A stretch of DNA of 42,212 nucleotides, taken from Bacteroidia bacterium (GTDB lineage: Bacteria > Bacteroidota > Bacteroidia > J057). Below, piece after piece: positions 1-8,501 of the stretch. The notes under the pieces are model-generated. The model ran no database searches. It was not told where the DNA came from and was given only the letters and a program-made list of their open reading frames with translations. The stretch covers positions 1 through 42,212 of the forward strand of contig JAUIKF010000065.1 of the NCBI GenBank assembly GCA_030430575.1, read 5' to 3'. A program made the translations under genes and the position numbers. Numbering within the stretch: the stretch's first letter is position 1; every line of letters begins with the position of its first letter.

Positions 1-1128
1 AAAAAGTCCCTTTGAGCTATTTGAGTCAGAATTTAGTCAACTTACTGATCCTCGTCGTCAAAGCCAAACTACTTATCCATTAGAAGAAATCATATTTTTG
101 GTTCTTTCAGGGGTGATCAGCGATTGCAATAGTTGGGATGAAATCGAGGATTTTGGTCAAGATCAGTTGGATTGGTTGCGGACTTATTATCCTTACCAAG
201 CAGGTATTCCCCGCCACGATACCCTCAATCGTGTCCTTTCCCTAATTGCTCCTGAGGTATTATCTAGTCATTTTTCTCGCTGGATCAGTTCTTGGATTAA
301 TTTACCCCCACAGACCCTCATCAACCTAGACGGAAAAACAGTTCGTGGCAGTAAAGGGGGTAAAGACTCAAAAGCGATTCACCTGGTCAATGCTTTTGTC
401 AATGAACTTCAGTTGGTTTTAGGCCAAGTGGCAACAGCCGAGAAGTCAAATGAGATTACTGCCATCCCGGAATTGTTAAAGTTACTCAACATCAAGGGCT
501 GCATTATCACCATAGATGCGATGGGCACCCAAAAAGCTATCGCCCAGCAAATAGTTGAGGGAGAAGCTGATTATGTCTTAGCCCTCAAAAACAATCATCC
601 TGAGCTATATCAAGCCGTTGAAGAAAGTTTTGAGCGGCTTGAACCCTTAGATAGCTTTGAGCAAGTAGAGAAGAATAGATCCAGGCTTGAGACCCGAAAA
701 GTCGAAACGCTCGATGACTTTACTTGGATTGATCCAGAAATACGTGAGCCATGGAAGGGACTCAAGCAGGTGGCAAAGATTATCAGACGAAGAGAAAGCC
801 TGATCAATGGCAAAGTTGAGACTGAAACAAGCTATTATCTGATCTCTTTTGAACAAAACGCACAATTCATTGCCCAAGCTATTAGAGGACATTGGGGAAT
901 CGAAAACCGCCTGCATTGGCGATTAGACGTGCTCTTTGGCGAAGATAAAGATAGAAAAAGAGCAAAAGCGGCGGCGGCTAACTTTTCTGCTTTCAGAAAA
1001 ATGGCACAAAATCTTCTGCTAAAAAATCGAACCAAGAAAGCGAGCGTCCCAAGAAAGAGAAAGATGGCTGCACGCAATCAATCATTTAGAAATCAAATTA
1101 TTCAAGGACTATAGATGCGTTTGCCCTG
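1..1128 (+). mobile_element. ISAs1-family insertion sequence, right part
   Basis: The element runs in from the left edge and carries one transposase gene. The right end is placed just after the transposase stop, where the sequence ATGCGTTTGCCCTG (1115-1128) looks like an ISAs1-type terminal inverted repeat read outward (CAGGGCAAACGCAT on the other strand). From 1129 leftward reading resumes the frame of the interrupted secreted-protein gene. The left end and the target duplication lie outside the window, so the boundary is inferred from one side only. Confidence 0.75.
2..1114 (+). CDS. ISAs1-family DDE transposase (5' end outside window)
   Basis: The frame is open to the left edge, and 370 residues are visible; only about ten N-terminal residues are likely missing, because ISAs1 transposases are about 370-400 residues long. 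It would catalyse excision and insertion of its own element. The family signature is clear: N-terminal helical region with the NSWDEIEDFG-type stretch, then the first catalytic Asp in LDGKTVRGS, the EKSNEITAIPELL block, the second Asp in TIDAMGTQKAIA, the ADYVLALKNNH block and the catalytic Glu in GHWGIENRLHW followed by DVLFGEDKDR. No frameshift or internal stop is seen, so the enzyme may still be active. The Arg/Lys-rich tail is normal for the family. An internal TTG at 98 is not the real start, since homologous sequence continues upstream of it. Confidence 0.93.
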   Translation, partial: KSPFELFESEFSQLTDPRRQSQTTYPLEEIIFLVLSGVISDCNSWDEIEDFGQDQLDWLRTYYPYQAGIPRHDTLNRVLSLIAPEVLSSHFSRWISSWINLPPQTLINLDGKTVRGSKGGKDSKAIHLVNAFVNELQLVLGQVATAEKSNEITAIPELLKLLNIKGCIITIDAMGTQKAIAQQIVEGEADYVLALKNNHPELYQAVEESFERLEPLDSFEQVEKNRSRLETRKVETLDDFTWIDPEIREPWKGLKQVAKIIRRRESLINGKVETETSYYLISFEQNAQFIAQAIRGHWGIENRLHWRLDVLFGEDKDRKRAKAAAANFSAFRKMAQNLLLKNRTKKASVPRKRKMAARNQSFRNQIIQGL

Positions 1129-1618
1129 CATCTTGAGTGAAGAGGGGAGAATTCCCCAGTTTGGTATTCCTCCTGATTGCGAGCTCAAATACTGAAGAAG
1201 ACACTGTGGGAGATGTTACTAAGCCAATTTCGGCATGCCGAATATTCTGGGAATTTCCCCCCAATCGCAATTCCCCTGACCTCGTCCCAAAAGTGAATGA
1301 TAGTTCTGCGCCGATTCCGTGAACCTGTTGGCCCGTTGCAGCATTGGTGTCGGCGTCGATATGTAGGGTAATGTGATTGTTTTCCTGCAAATTGATCGTT
1401 TCCCCTACTTCTATCCGAAAATAGAAATTGGCCGAATCGTGGGTCACCCAGCACTGTCCAAAGTCAACGACATCGCTTCCATTGTCGCCAGGAGCATCAT
1501 TATATGCGACGGGGACAGACTGCCAATCAGAGAAGTCTTCGTCGAGAAAGATGGGGACAGATTGAGCTGAAATGTGGAAGGAAGTGACGATCAGGAAAAG
1601 AATTATGAGGTATTTCAT
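1129..1618 (-). pseudogene. secreted protein gene cut by the insertion sequence
   Basis: About 163 codons remain of a gene starting at 1618. The product begins with a signal peptide (MKYLIILFLIVTSFHISAQS) and continues with a beta-rich domain: DEDFSDWQSVPVAYNDAPGD, VDFGQCWVTHDSANFYFRIE, HITLHIDADTNAATG. This arrangement resembles the N-terminal carbohydrate-binding-like domain found before endonuclease/exonuclease/phosphatase domains in secreted Bacteroidota proteins; that assignment is from memory of the family and not certain. Translation then enters the IS end, adds a few residues and stops at 1109. The rest of the gene should lie left of the IS, outside the window. A secreted truncated domain could still be made, but loss of function is more likely. 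Confidence 0.7.
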
Positions 1619-1776
1619 AGAAAGAAAGATTGAATAGCTTCTATTGAGGGGGATGCACGATAGCCTTGAAATTTCGCTTATTTATTCAGTTAAAAAAAAT
1701 TCAATGTTTCATTTATTTTCACCAATTTGGTACTCATAAAACGTTTTTAACCTAGTTTACTCCAATTTAAATCAAC

Positions 1777-2310
1777 ATGAACATTTTCAAACTTTCATCT
1801 ACCGTATTGATGGCGATCTTTTTGGGATTCGCAATGCTGACATTCACTTCCTGTAAGCAAGATGGATGTACTGACATAACAGCAGATAACTATGACCCTG
1901 ACGCAAACAATGATGACGGAACCTGTGTCTATAGTGGATGTACTGATCAAGGTGCAGAAAATTATAATGCGAATGCTACCATCGATGACGGAAGCTGCAT
2001 CTATGCAAGGGATAAGTTCATCGGAGCTTATAATGTAAATGAGAATTGTACTTCGGGTAACTTTACTTATTCCCTTACTATTACACCCTCTACTACGACT
2101 ACTGACGCTATGGTTATTTCTAATTTTGGGGGTTATGGGGTCAATGTACGCGCTACGGTCTCTGGAGCGAATATTTCCTTCAATGATACCCAAGATGGAG
2201 TTACTTTTTCAGGAACAGGAAATATTAGTGGCAACACCCTCACGATCATTTACACAGCATCAGCGGCGGGGCAAACGGATAATTGTACAAAAACCTGCAT
2301 CAAGCAATAA
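1777..2310 (+). CDS. lipoprotein with two DDGxC repeats
   Basis: 177 residues. The N-terminus is a lipoprotein signal with lipobox LTFTSC (Cys near residue 26), so the mature protein is probably anchored in a membrane facing the periplasm or surface. Residues 30-76 hold two tandem copies of the motif GCTD...AxNYxxxAxxDDGxCxY, a Cys-containing repeat seen in many secreted Bacteroidota proteins. The remaining 100 residues are Thr/Ser/Gly-rich with predicted beta strands and end in a Cys pair (NCTKTC), suggesting disulfides. No enzyme motif is visible. It stands alone, with its own terminator at 2332-2360. A weak promoter may be TTG...TAGTTTAC before it at about 1727-1757. Function unknown; the lipoprotein call is firm. 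Confidence 0.85.
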   Translation: MNIFKLSSTVLMAIFLGFAMLTFTSCKQDGCTDITADNYDPDANNDDGTCVYSGCTDQGAENYNANATIDDGSCIYARDKFIGAYNVNENCTSGNFTYSLTITPSTTTTDAMVISNFGGYGVNVRATVSGANISFNDTQDGVTFSGTGNISGNTLTIIYTASAAGQTDNCTKTCIKQ

Positions 2311-2331
2311 AATAAGGTCCTTTTTTATCTC

Positions 2332-2360
2332 AAAGTCCAGCTGCTATAGCTGGACTTTTG
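2332..2360 (+). terminator. intrinsic terminator after the lipoprotein gene
   Basis: AAGTCCAGCT and AGCTGGACTT form a 10-bp perfect stem around a short loop, followed by TTTT. It lies 22 bp after the stop codon at 2310. Confidence 0.8.
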
Positions 2361-2398
2361 CATTTCATCACCTCCCATTTAGCATATCCTTTTCTATT

Positions 2399-2935
2399 AT
2401 GGCTAAACAACTCCCTTCGCTCGACGCAAAACTCATCTCCTTCATCCAGGAACAAAAGCTCTTTTTTGTAGGAACCGCTGGCAATGATGGCCGCGTCAAT
2501 ATCTCCCCCAAAGGCATGGACAGCCTTCATGTTTTGGGACCCAATCGCGTCATTTGGTTGAATCTTACGGGTAGTGGAAATGAGACGGCCGCTCACCTCC
2601 TGGAGCAAAATCGCATGACGATCATGTTTTGCTCATTTGAAGGCAAAGCCTTGATCCTCAGGCTGTACGGATCCGCGAAAACCTATCATCCAGTGGACAA
2701 AGGGTGGAAAGCCCTTGCGTCGCATTTTCCAGATCATCCTAGCGCCCGCCAGATATTTGATCTGACGATAGACCTCGTACAGACTTCCTGTGGCTACGGC
2801 GTGCCTTATTTCACTTATGAGAAGGACCGCGATACCCTCAACAAATGGGCTACCCATAAAGGCCCTGAAGGCATTGCTGCCTATTGGGAGGAGAAGAATC
2901 GCCAAAGCATTGACGGCAAACCGACGGGGATGTGA
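2399..2935 (+). CDS. pyridoxamine 5'-phosphate oxidase family flavoprotein
   Basis: 178 residues starting at the ATG of MAKQLPSLDAKL; an open frame extends upstream but crosses the terminator and the previous gene, so this ATG is preferred. The split-barrel FMN-binding fold of the PNPOx-like family is indicated by the early block FFVGTAGNDGRVNISPKGMD, then VIWLNLTGSGNETAAHLLEQNRMTIMFCSFEG and LRLYGSAKTYHP. This matches the general stress/FMN-binding subgroup rather than PdxH, which is longer and has a different substrate loop. The substrate is unknown; such proteins bind FMN, F420 or heme. It is followed with no gap by a modular repeat (2939-3168), then by an SDR gene in the same direction. 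Confidence 0.85.
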   Translation: MAKQLPSLDAKLISFIQEQKLFFVGTAGNDGRVNISPKGMDSLHVLGPNRVIWLNLTGSGNETAAHLLEQNRMTIMFCSFEGKALILRLYGSAKTYHPVDKGWKALASHFPDHPSARQIFDLTIDLVQTSCGYGVPYFTYEKDRDTLNKWATHKGPEGIAAYWEEKNRQSIDGKPTGM

Positions 2936-2938
2936 TGG

Positions 2939-3168
2939 GAGACCGCTCGGGCTTCGAAGACTCAGCCCTCGCTGCGAGAGGCGAGACCGTTCAGGGCTAA
3001 AGCCCTTCACTGCGAGACCGCTCGCCTTTCAGGCTCGCTACGAGACAAGAGACGAACAATCATCCCTTTGTCTCGCAGCGAGGCGAGTCTTCGAGCCGAG
3101 CGGTCTCGCAGTGAGCGCCAGCGAACGGTCTCGCCTCTCGCAGCGAGCCCGAAGGGCGAGCGATCTCG
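2939..3168. repeat. modular inverted repeat, copy A
   Basis: A GC-rich block of about 230 bp between the flavoprotein stop codon (2935) and the SDR gene. The left half repeats units of the form GAGACCGNTCG ... CTGCGAG (spacing 28-40 bp); the right half repeats the reverse complement, CTCGCAG ... CGANCGGTCTC. The unit boundaries CGAGACCGCTCG and CTCGCTGCGAG are small palindromes themselves, so the block can fold at two levels. The centre (about 3045-3075) is not palindromic. It shares 26 bp or more with the copies at 33964-34207 and 38930-39246. Frames across it are Arg/Ser-rich and unlikely to be genes. Confidence 0.85.
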
Positions 3169-3212
3169 CTTCTTTTCCTTAACTTCACGGCCATATAAGA
3201 ATTCCATTAGAA

Positions 3213-4061
3213 ATGAATAATTCTATCGCACTGGTCACAGGTGCATCATCCGGCATCGGCGAGGCTATCGCCTTTGCACTGATCAAGGCAGGCTACCGCG
3301 TTTACGGCACGAGCCGTAGCCCGCGCGAAAGCAAGCCTGACGGCATTCAATTTCTGCAGATGAATGTAGACGAAGAAGCCTCTGTCAAGACAGCTGTAGG
3401 TGAATTATTGGCAAAAGAGGGGCGAATCGATGTAGTGGTCAATAGCGCGGGACTAGGTGTCATCGGGGCAGTAGAAGAAGTCCCGATAGAGCTTGCCAAG
3501 CGTGTATTTGAAACCAATTATTTTGGGACGATGCGCGTCTGTCAGGCAGTGGTTCCTACAATGCGGAAGCAGCGGTCAGGGTGTATCATTAATATTAGTT
3601 CCATCGCAGGGGAAGTCGGTTTACCATTTCGGGGAATCTACTCTGCCAGCAAATTTGCCGTAGAGGGCATGACAGAAGCCCTTCGGATGGAGCTGCGGCC
3701 GTTTGGGATACGAACAGTCGTCATACAGCCAGGGGATTTCAATACCAATATCGGCACGGACCGCCCGACGATTGACCACGGTGAGGACTCGCCTTATGAG
3801 CATTATCTGCGCGAGATACGCGCTGAGATCGACAAAGGCATGGCGAGTGCGCCTACGCCCGAAGCTGTCGGCGAAGCCGTCCTGAAGATCGTGCGGAGCA
3901 CTATGCCTGGCTTCCGCTACCGTGTAGGGGCATTTATGGAAACCTTAACCCCAAAACTCAAAAAAATATTTCCCCACAAACTCTACGAACACCTCATCAT
4001 GGGTCACTACCGGATGCATGAAGCACGATTGATGAAGGAGGAGAAAGAGATTGCAGAATAA
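3213..4061 (+). CDS. SDR family NAD(P)-dependent oxidoreductase
   Basis: 282 residues, a classical short-chain dehydrogenase/reductase, presumably cytosolic. The Rossmann motif TGASSGIG is at residues 10-17, NSAG near 77, the catalytic Ser in IINISSIAG, and YSASKFA supplies the catalytic Tyr and Lys. After the active site come IQPGDFNT and a C-terminal extension of about 90 residues that forms the substrate lid. The Arg in GTSRSPRE after the second strand suggests NADPH rather than NADH. Substrate cannot be read from the sequence. The gene starts 45 bp after repeat copy A. A 79-bp imperfect inverted repeat follows the stop codon. Confidence 0.92.
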   Translation: MNNSIALVTGASSGIGEAIAFALIKAGYRVYGTSRSPRESKPDGIQFLQMNVDEEASVKTAVGELLAKEGRIDVVVNSAGLGVIGAVEEVPIELAKRVFETNYFGTMRVCQAVVPTMRKQRSGCIINISSIAGEVGLPFRGIYSASKFAVEGMTEALRMELRPFGIRTVVIQPGDFNTNIGTDRPTIDHGEDSPYEHYLREIRAEIDKGMASAPTPEAVGEAVLKIVRSTMPGFRYRVGAFMETLTPKLKKIFPHKLYEHLIMGHYRMHEARLMKEEKEIAE

Positions 4062-4063
4062 CG

Positions 4064-4142
4064 ATTGATGAACAAGGATTTTTGAAATGGAAAAGTTCCT
4101 TTTACTTCAAAAATCATCAATCCTTGTTCGACAATCATCAAT
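4064..4142. repeat. imperfect inverted repeat in the SDR-TPR spacer
   Basis: The left arm (4064-4086, ATTGATGAACAAGG then ATTTTTGAA) pairs with the right arm (4106-4142) in three stem segments, GATTTTTGAA/TTCAAAAATC, AACAAGG/CCTTGTT and ATTGATG/CATCAAT, separated by bulges on the right side. It could end transcription of the SDR gene, though no strong T-run follows. An apparent start codon at 4082 lies inside it and was not used for the next gene. Confidence 0.6.
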
Positions 4143-4192
4143 CAATTCCCCTTTGCCCAGAACAGTTACCCAAAAACTTCGTTTTCCTGATT

Positions 4193-6010
4193 ATGATACA
4201 GAAATTAATTTTTTTACTGCTTTTTTCCTTGCTCGCAGTGAGTACGAGTACTTTTGCCCAAGTAGACCCCGAGGCGGCCTTGGCAGAGCGATATTTCCTA
4301 GATGAAGAGTATGAGTCTGCGCTGGAGTTGTACCAAAAACTTCATCGTAAATCCCCGACAGAGGTATTTACCTTACGCGTCGTAGCATGCCAAGAGCGCC
4401 TTGGACAGTTTGAAGCTGCTGAAAAATTTCTTGACAAGGCCATTCGCAAGCAGTCCAATATGGTGATTTTGCCAATTGTGAAGGCGGATTTATTGGAGAA
4501 AACAGGCAAAATCAAGGAAGCTGACAAGCTCTATTCAGAGACTATTACAAAGAAGCTTCGCATAGAAGGGGATTTCATTCGTGTGGGTTCATATTTGTAC
4601 CAAACAGGCAAATTAGAGTTATCCCGCGAAGCCTATATGCAAGGCCGTAAACGCATGAAGTCTGACTTCATTTTTGCCAATGAAATTGCGAATATCTTTG
4701 CGCAGTTGGGTTCTTGGGAAAACGCGACATACGAATACCTCAATGAGTATTATGCCAATCCTACTAACCTGGACAAGGTAAAGCTGGACGTCCTCAACTT
4801 GGTGAATCCCACTTCGGAACCCTTAGTCGAAAAAGCGTTATTGAACGCTGTAGACAAGCAGCAAAGTGATATTGGCCTGCGGTCTGTTTTATTCGAGTTT
4901 TATGTCCTGGCAGAGAACTTTATGGAGGCGTTTATTCAGGTAAAATCTATTGATCGTCTGTTCAAGGAAGACGGCCATCGGGTCTTTACCTTCGCTGAGA
5001 CCATGCGAAATAATGAGAATTATGCCCTTTCCAATGACGCTTATGATTACATCATCGAACGCAAGAAAAAGTCGCCCTACTTCTTCCGCGCCCATATCGA
5101 AAAGGCAGTGAACAATGAGTTGAAAGCCTTTCAGCAGATTCCAGTGGACCTGGTGGCTGTACGAACTGCGGTAGATACTTACGAAAAGTTGTTCAATGAA
5201 TTTGGCCGTGAGGTCAACTACTTCGATGCGATCTATCGCCAAGCGCGCCTTCGCGTTTTTTACCTCGACGAGATGGAGCGGGCCTTGGGCGACCTGGAAT
5301 TGATCAGTGTCAAGCGTACGCTTCCCAAGGACGAATGGGCCAAGGCAAAACTGCTGATGGGAGATATTCAGCTTATCCAGAAGGACTACAGCAAAGCGAA
5401 ATTGACTTATACAGAGGTCAAGGAGCAATTCCAAGACCGCCAGATCGGTGCCCTCGCCAAATATAAGCTCGGTGAGCTTGCATACTTCAAAGGCGATTTC
5501 AGCCTCTCACAAGCGATGCTGGGCGCCATCAAAGACAATACCTCCAATGACATCTCCAATGATGCCATCAAATTGAATCTATTGATCATTGACAATACGG
5601 GCTTGGATACCACTACTGTACCGCTCGAAATTTTCGCAGAGGCGCAGCTGTTGGTCTATCAGCGTGATTATGACGCAGCCCTGGTCCTGCTGGATACCCT
5701 AGCATTCAACTATCCCGCCCATGGATTGGCGGATGAAATTTTGTGGGAAAAAGCCACCATTGCACTGAAGCGCAATGAGATTGAGAAGGCCCTCGAATAT
5801 ATCGAGCGGGTGCTCGCCAACTTCAAGGAAGACATCTACGGCGATGATGCCCTGTATACCAAGGCCCGCCTGTACGACTACAACATGAAAAATCATGAGA
5901 TGGCGCAGAAATTTTACCTCGAATTTCTCTCAACTTATCCTGGCAGCCTCTATTCGGTGGAGGTGCGTAAGCGGATTCGGGAGCTGCGGAAGATGAATAA
6001 TAATGGGTAA
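4193..6010 (+). CDS. secreted tetratricopeptide-repeat protein
   Basis: 605 residues from the ATG of MIQKLIFLLLFSLLAVSTST, which gives a clean signal peptide ending at FAQ; a frame extends 37 codons upstream but that part is encoded by the inverted repeat. The mature protein is almost entirely helical with TPR-like units, for example AERYFLDEEYESALELYQKL near 30, repeated pairs in the middle, and YERVLANFKEDIYGDDALY/MAQKFYLEFLSTYPGS near the C-terminus, resembling the YbgF/BamD style of periplasmic TPR. The role is probably protein-protein contact in the periplasm. It has no catalytic motif. The downstream helicase gene is 70 bp away in the same direction but functionally unrelated as far as can be seen. 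Confidence 0.88.
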   Translation: MIQKLIFLLLFSLLAVSTSTFAQVDPEAALAERYFLDEEYESALELYQKLHRKSPTEVFTLRVVACQERLGQFEAAEKFLDKAIRKQSNMVILPIVKADLLEKTGKIKEADKLYSETITKKLRIEGDFIRVGSYLYQTGKLELSREAYMQGRKRMKSDFIFANEIANIFAQLGSWENATYEYLNEYYANPTNLDKVKLDVLNLVNPTSEPLVEKALLNAVDKQQSDIGLRSVLFEFYVLAENFMEAFIQVKSIDRLFKEDGHRVFTFAETMRNNENYALSNDAYDYIIERKKKSPYFFRAHIEKAVNNELKAFQQIPVDLVAVRTAVDTYEKLFNEFGREVNYFDAIYRQARLRVFYLDEMERALGDLELISVKRTLPKDEWAKAKLLMGDIQLIQKDYSKAKLTYTEVKEQFQDRQIGALAKYKLGELAYFKGDFSLSQAMLGAIKDNTSNDISNDAIKLNLLIIDNTGLDTTTVPLEIFAEAQLLVYQRDYDAALVLLDTLAFNYPAHGLADEILWEKATIALKRNEIEKALEYIERVLANFKEDIYGDDALYTKARLYDYNMKNHEMAQKFYLEFLSTYPGSLYSVEVRKRIRELRKMNNNG

Positions 6011-6080
6011 TTTTTCTCGCAAAGAACGCCTAGGAAAAATGGCGTATTAATTCTCTAACCTGTGCGAATCCGTGCCCTAT

Positions 6081-7997
6081 ATGATTTCCCAAATTGATGA
6101 TATTGTTCTTGATAAAGAAAATCTCGCGTTCAATCATGCGGTTGAATTTATTCATCACACGGATAAGCTTATCTATTTGACAGGGAAGGCGGGAACCGGG
6201 AAAACGACCTTTTTGAAATATATCAAAAGGACAACGGAGAAGAATGTTGTCATTTTAGCGCCCACTGGCGTAGCTGCGATCAATGCAGGCGGTGTCACGA
6301 TCAACTCTTTTTTTCAAATTCCCTTCGGGCCATTTGTGCCCGATGATGCTCGTCTGCGTACAAAAGCAATAGGCCCAGGGAAAAAGGAGACGATTTTCTC
6401 CAATTTCAGGTATGGAGAAGAGAAGCGGAAAATCATCGCGAACCTTGAACTCTTGATTATTGATGAGATCTCCATGGTACGCTGTGATACCCTCGATGTC
6501 ATTGACCAGATTCTGAAGGTTTTTAGAAATAAACCGTATTTGCCTTTTGGCGGTGTCCAGGTGATATTGATTGGGGATACTTTTCAACTACCCCCAATCG
6601 CAGATGCTAGCCAATGGGCAATCTTGTCCCAGTTTTACAAAACGGCGTTTTTTTTTAGCTCACAGGTGATACAACACCATACGCCTATATACATTGAACT
6701 GAAAAAAATATACCGCCAAAAGGACCAAGGTTTTATTGATTTATTGAATAAAATTCGGGTCAATAAATTAACGCTGCCAGACTTTCATCAGTTAAATACA
6801 AAGTATAATCCCGCTTTTTCTGGGGAAGGCGAGGATTTTATCATATTAGCTACTCACAATAGAATCGTACAAGAAATCAATGCAGAAAAACTAGCTCAGC
6901 TAAAAACACCGTCATTTTCTTATGAGGCAAAGATAGAAGGGACATTTCCTACCAATGCCATGCCTACAGACGAGCATTTGGCCTTAAAGGTAGGGGCGCA
7001 GGTAATGTTTGTGAAAAATGATACGGGAGAAGAAAAGCGTTTTTTTAACGGTAAAATAGGCAAAATAAAATCGCTAGCGGAAGATGAGATCATTGTTGTA
7101 TTTGATAATCAACAAGAGGTAAATATAGAGCGAGCTACATGGGAAAATGTCCAATATGAATACAATGAAGAAGAAGGCAGGGTAAAGGAAGAGGTGGTAG
7201 GCTCGTTTGAGCAATTTCCTATAAAAATGGCTTGGGCAATTACGGTTCACAAGAGCCAAGGGCTGACTTTTGATAAAGTAATCGCAGACTTAGGCAATGC
7301 CTTTGCGGCAGGTCAGGTCTACGTTGCATTGAGTCGCTGTACATCTTTTGATGGATTGGTACTGAAATCAAAAGTGACTCCCTATGCTGTCAAAACGGAC
7401 CCGCAAGCACTCCTATTTGCCCAAAACGAGACCCCAAGTACTTTAGTCATCGAAGAACTGAATACAGGGAAAGCTGATTTTTTCTATAAAAAAGCGAGAT
7501 ATTATTTTGAAAAAGGAAATTTCAAGCCTGCCTTTTCCTATCTGTTGAAGGCATTAGAATTTAGAGATGATAGCCGCACGGCAGCGTTTGAGCGATATCT
7601 GCGGCTCCACCTTCAAAGGCTTTTTTCTTTCAAAAGAAACTTCTCGCTTATGATGGAGAAGGCTGCTACGAAAGAAAAAAAATTGCAAAAGGAGAATGCC
7701 AAGCTAAAGGAGGTAATAGCCAAACAGAAAAAGACAATTATAGGCCAAAATAAAGCCATCCAGAAACTTCAGGATGAGCGCAATGCAAAAAGTCAATCGA
7801 TTCACGCCCTTAAAAAGAAGCAAAAAAGATTGAGCAATGTGATTAAAAGGGCTAATCAAAGGGTAAAAGAAGCCGAAGCAGATTCCGCCTCCACCAAGAA
7901 CCAATTGCTACAGGAGCAAGAAAAAAACAAAGCAAATGCATTGGAAATTAAAAATTTACAGAATCGAAAATGGTATCAAAAACTGACAGGTAAATAA
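6081..7997 (+). CDS. Pif1/RecD-like ATP-dependent DNA helicase with C-terminal coiled coil
   Basis: 638 residues from ATG 6081; a GTG three codons upstream is a poorer start. Helicase superfamily 1B motifs are in order: Walker A GKAGTGKTT (about residue 37), LAPTGVAAINAGGVTINSFF (motif Ia), Walker B LLIIDEISMV (about 130), GDTFQLPP (motif III), and the C-terminal ITVHKSQGLTFDKV and QVYVALSRCTSFDGLVL (motifs V/VI, about 390-440). This core is typical of Bacteroidota Pif1-like helicases that act on DNA with ATP. Behind it lie a TPR-like pair (FFYKKARYYFEKGNFKPAFS, about 475) and a Lys/Glu/Gln-rich coiled coil (about 525-630). The gene is visibly more AT-rich than the TPR gene before it, which may mean separate ancestry. 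Confidence 0.92.
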   Translation: MISQIDDIVLDKENLAFNHAVEFIHHTDKLIYLTGKAGTGKTTFLKYIKRTTEKNVVILAPTGVAAINAGGVTINSFFQIPFGPFVPDDARLRTKAIGPGKKETIFSNFRYGEEKRKIIANLELLIIDEISMVRCDTLDVIDQILKVFRNKPYLPFGGVQVILIGDTFQLPPIADASQWAILSQFYKTAFFFSSQVIQHHTPIYIELKKIYRQKDQGFIDLLNKIRVNKLTLPDFHQLNTKYNPAFSGEGEDFIILATHNRIVQEINAEKLAQLKTPSFSYEAKIEGTFPTNAMPTDEHLALKVGAQVMFVKNDTGEEKRFFNGKIGKIKSLAEDEIIVVFDNQQEVNIERATWENVQYEYNEEEGRVKEEVVGSFEQFPIKMAWAITVHKSQGLTFDKVIADLGNAFAAGQVYVALSRCTSFDGLVLKSKVTPYAVKTDPQALLFAQNETPSTLVIEELNTGKADFFYKKARYYFEKGNFKPAFSYLLKALEFRDDSRTAAFERYLRLHLQRLFSFKRNFSLMMEKAATKEKKLQKENAKLKEVIAKQKKTIIGQNKAIQKLQDERNAKSQSIHALKKKQKRLSNVIKRANQRVKEAEADSASTKNQLLQEQEKNKANALEIKNLQNRKWYQKLTGK

Positions 7998-8020
7998 TAA
8001 CTCATGATCCCTATTTCATA

Positions 8021-8058
8021 AAAAAAATGGAATCCTGCTCTGAGGATTCCATTTTTTT
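8021..8058. terminator. bidirectional terminator between convergent genes
   Basis: AAAAAAATGGAATCCT and AGGATTCCATTTTTTT are perfect inverted copies around GCTCTG. The hairpin has an A-run on one side and a T-run on the other, so it works for the helicase gene (rightward) and the phasin-like gene (leftward). Confidence 0.9.
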
Positions 8059-8081
8059 ATCAAAACTGTATTAAGAAGAAC

Positions 8082-8417
8082 TTACGCGACTTCAAAAAGC
8101 TTCTTAAAGCGATTTGCACCATCAGTGAATTGCTTTTTAGCTGTTTCTAGGGCTGTAAATACAAGCTCCTGTTGAGCGGTCATCACTTGCGCACTTACGT
8201 CAATTCCTTTAGTAAGCGTTTTTTGCCACTGTTTATTGCCTTTTGCTGTTGCATTCAGGACATCGTCAGCGGTTTCCAGGGCGAAAGTATTGATGCTGTT
8301 GACCGTGTTTTTGACCAAAGTCAAGTTCTCATTCATCTCCTGCGTTACTTCGTCAACGGTGATCTTAGGTTCTGTAACCTTTGTCTTAGGAGCTGCTTTT
8401 GTTGTTTTAGTTGCCAT
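8082..8417 (-). CDS. phasin-like small helical protein
   Basis: 111 residues from the ATG at 8417 (MATKTTKAAPKTKV). An ATG at 8459 opens the same frame earlier but overlaps the promoter box at 8457-8464, so the later start is chosen. The N-terminus is Lys/Ala/Thr-rich and probably disordered; residues 25-110 are amphipathic helices with the pattern LVKNTVNSINTFALETADDV, AQVMTAQQELVFTALETAKK and a basic tail NRFKKLFEVA. This composition and length resemble phasins, which coat polyhydroxyalkanoate granules, but no PHA synthase is present in the window, so a general helical, membrane- or DNA-associated protein is the alternative. It has its own promoter and terminator. Confidence 0.65.
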   Translation of the reverse strand: MATKTTKAAPKTKVTEPKITVDEVTQEMNENLTLVKNTVNSINTFALETADDVLNATAKGNKQWQKTLTKGIDVSAQVMTAQQELVFTALETAKKQFTDGANRFKKLFEVA

Positions 8418-8456
8418 TTGGATATCGTTTTTAATGGTTGTTAGCTGATTGATGTC

Positions 8457-8464
8457 CAAATGTA
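8457..8464 (-). promoter_or_regulatory. -7 promoter box TACATTTG of the phasin-like gene
   Basis: On the minus strand the octamer TACATTTG matches the Bacteroidota -7 consensus TAnnTTTG exactly and lies 40 nt before the ATG at 8417. No clear TTG -33 element is seen at the usual distance. Confidence 0.55.
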
Positions 8465-8501
8465 CGGAGGGGGAGTTACAGGTGAGTTACACGCGGAGAA
8501 T

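Noticed and set aside
2039-2398. N-terminal extension of the flavoprotein gene to 2039
   Set aside because: It would overlap the lipoprotein gene and cross its terminator hairpin; the family starts at the Met encoded at 2399.
2939-3207. Arg/Ser-rich open frames across repeat copy A (both strands)
   Set aside because: The frames arise from the GC-rich repeated units, and the same peptide fragments (such as RRVFEPSGL) appear in copies B and C. They have no start signal or independent conservation.
4082-4192. Earlier start of the TPR protein at 4082
   Set aside because: The extension is encoded by an inverted repeat and would bury the clear signal peptide at the later ATG.
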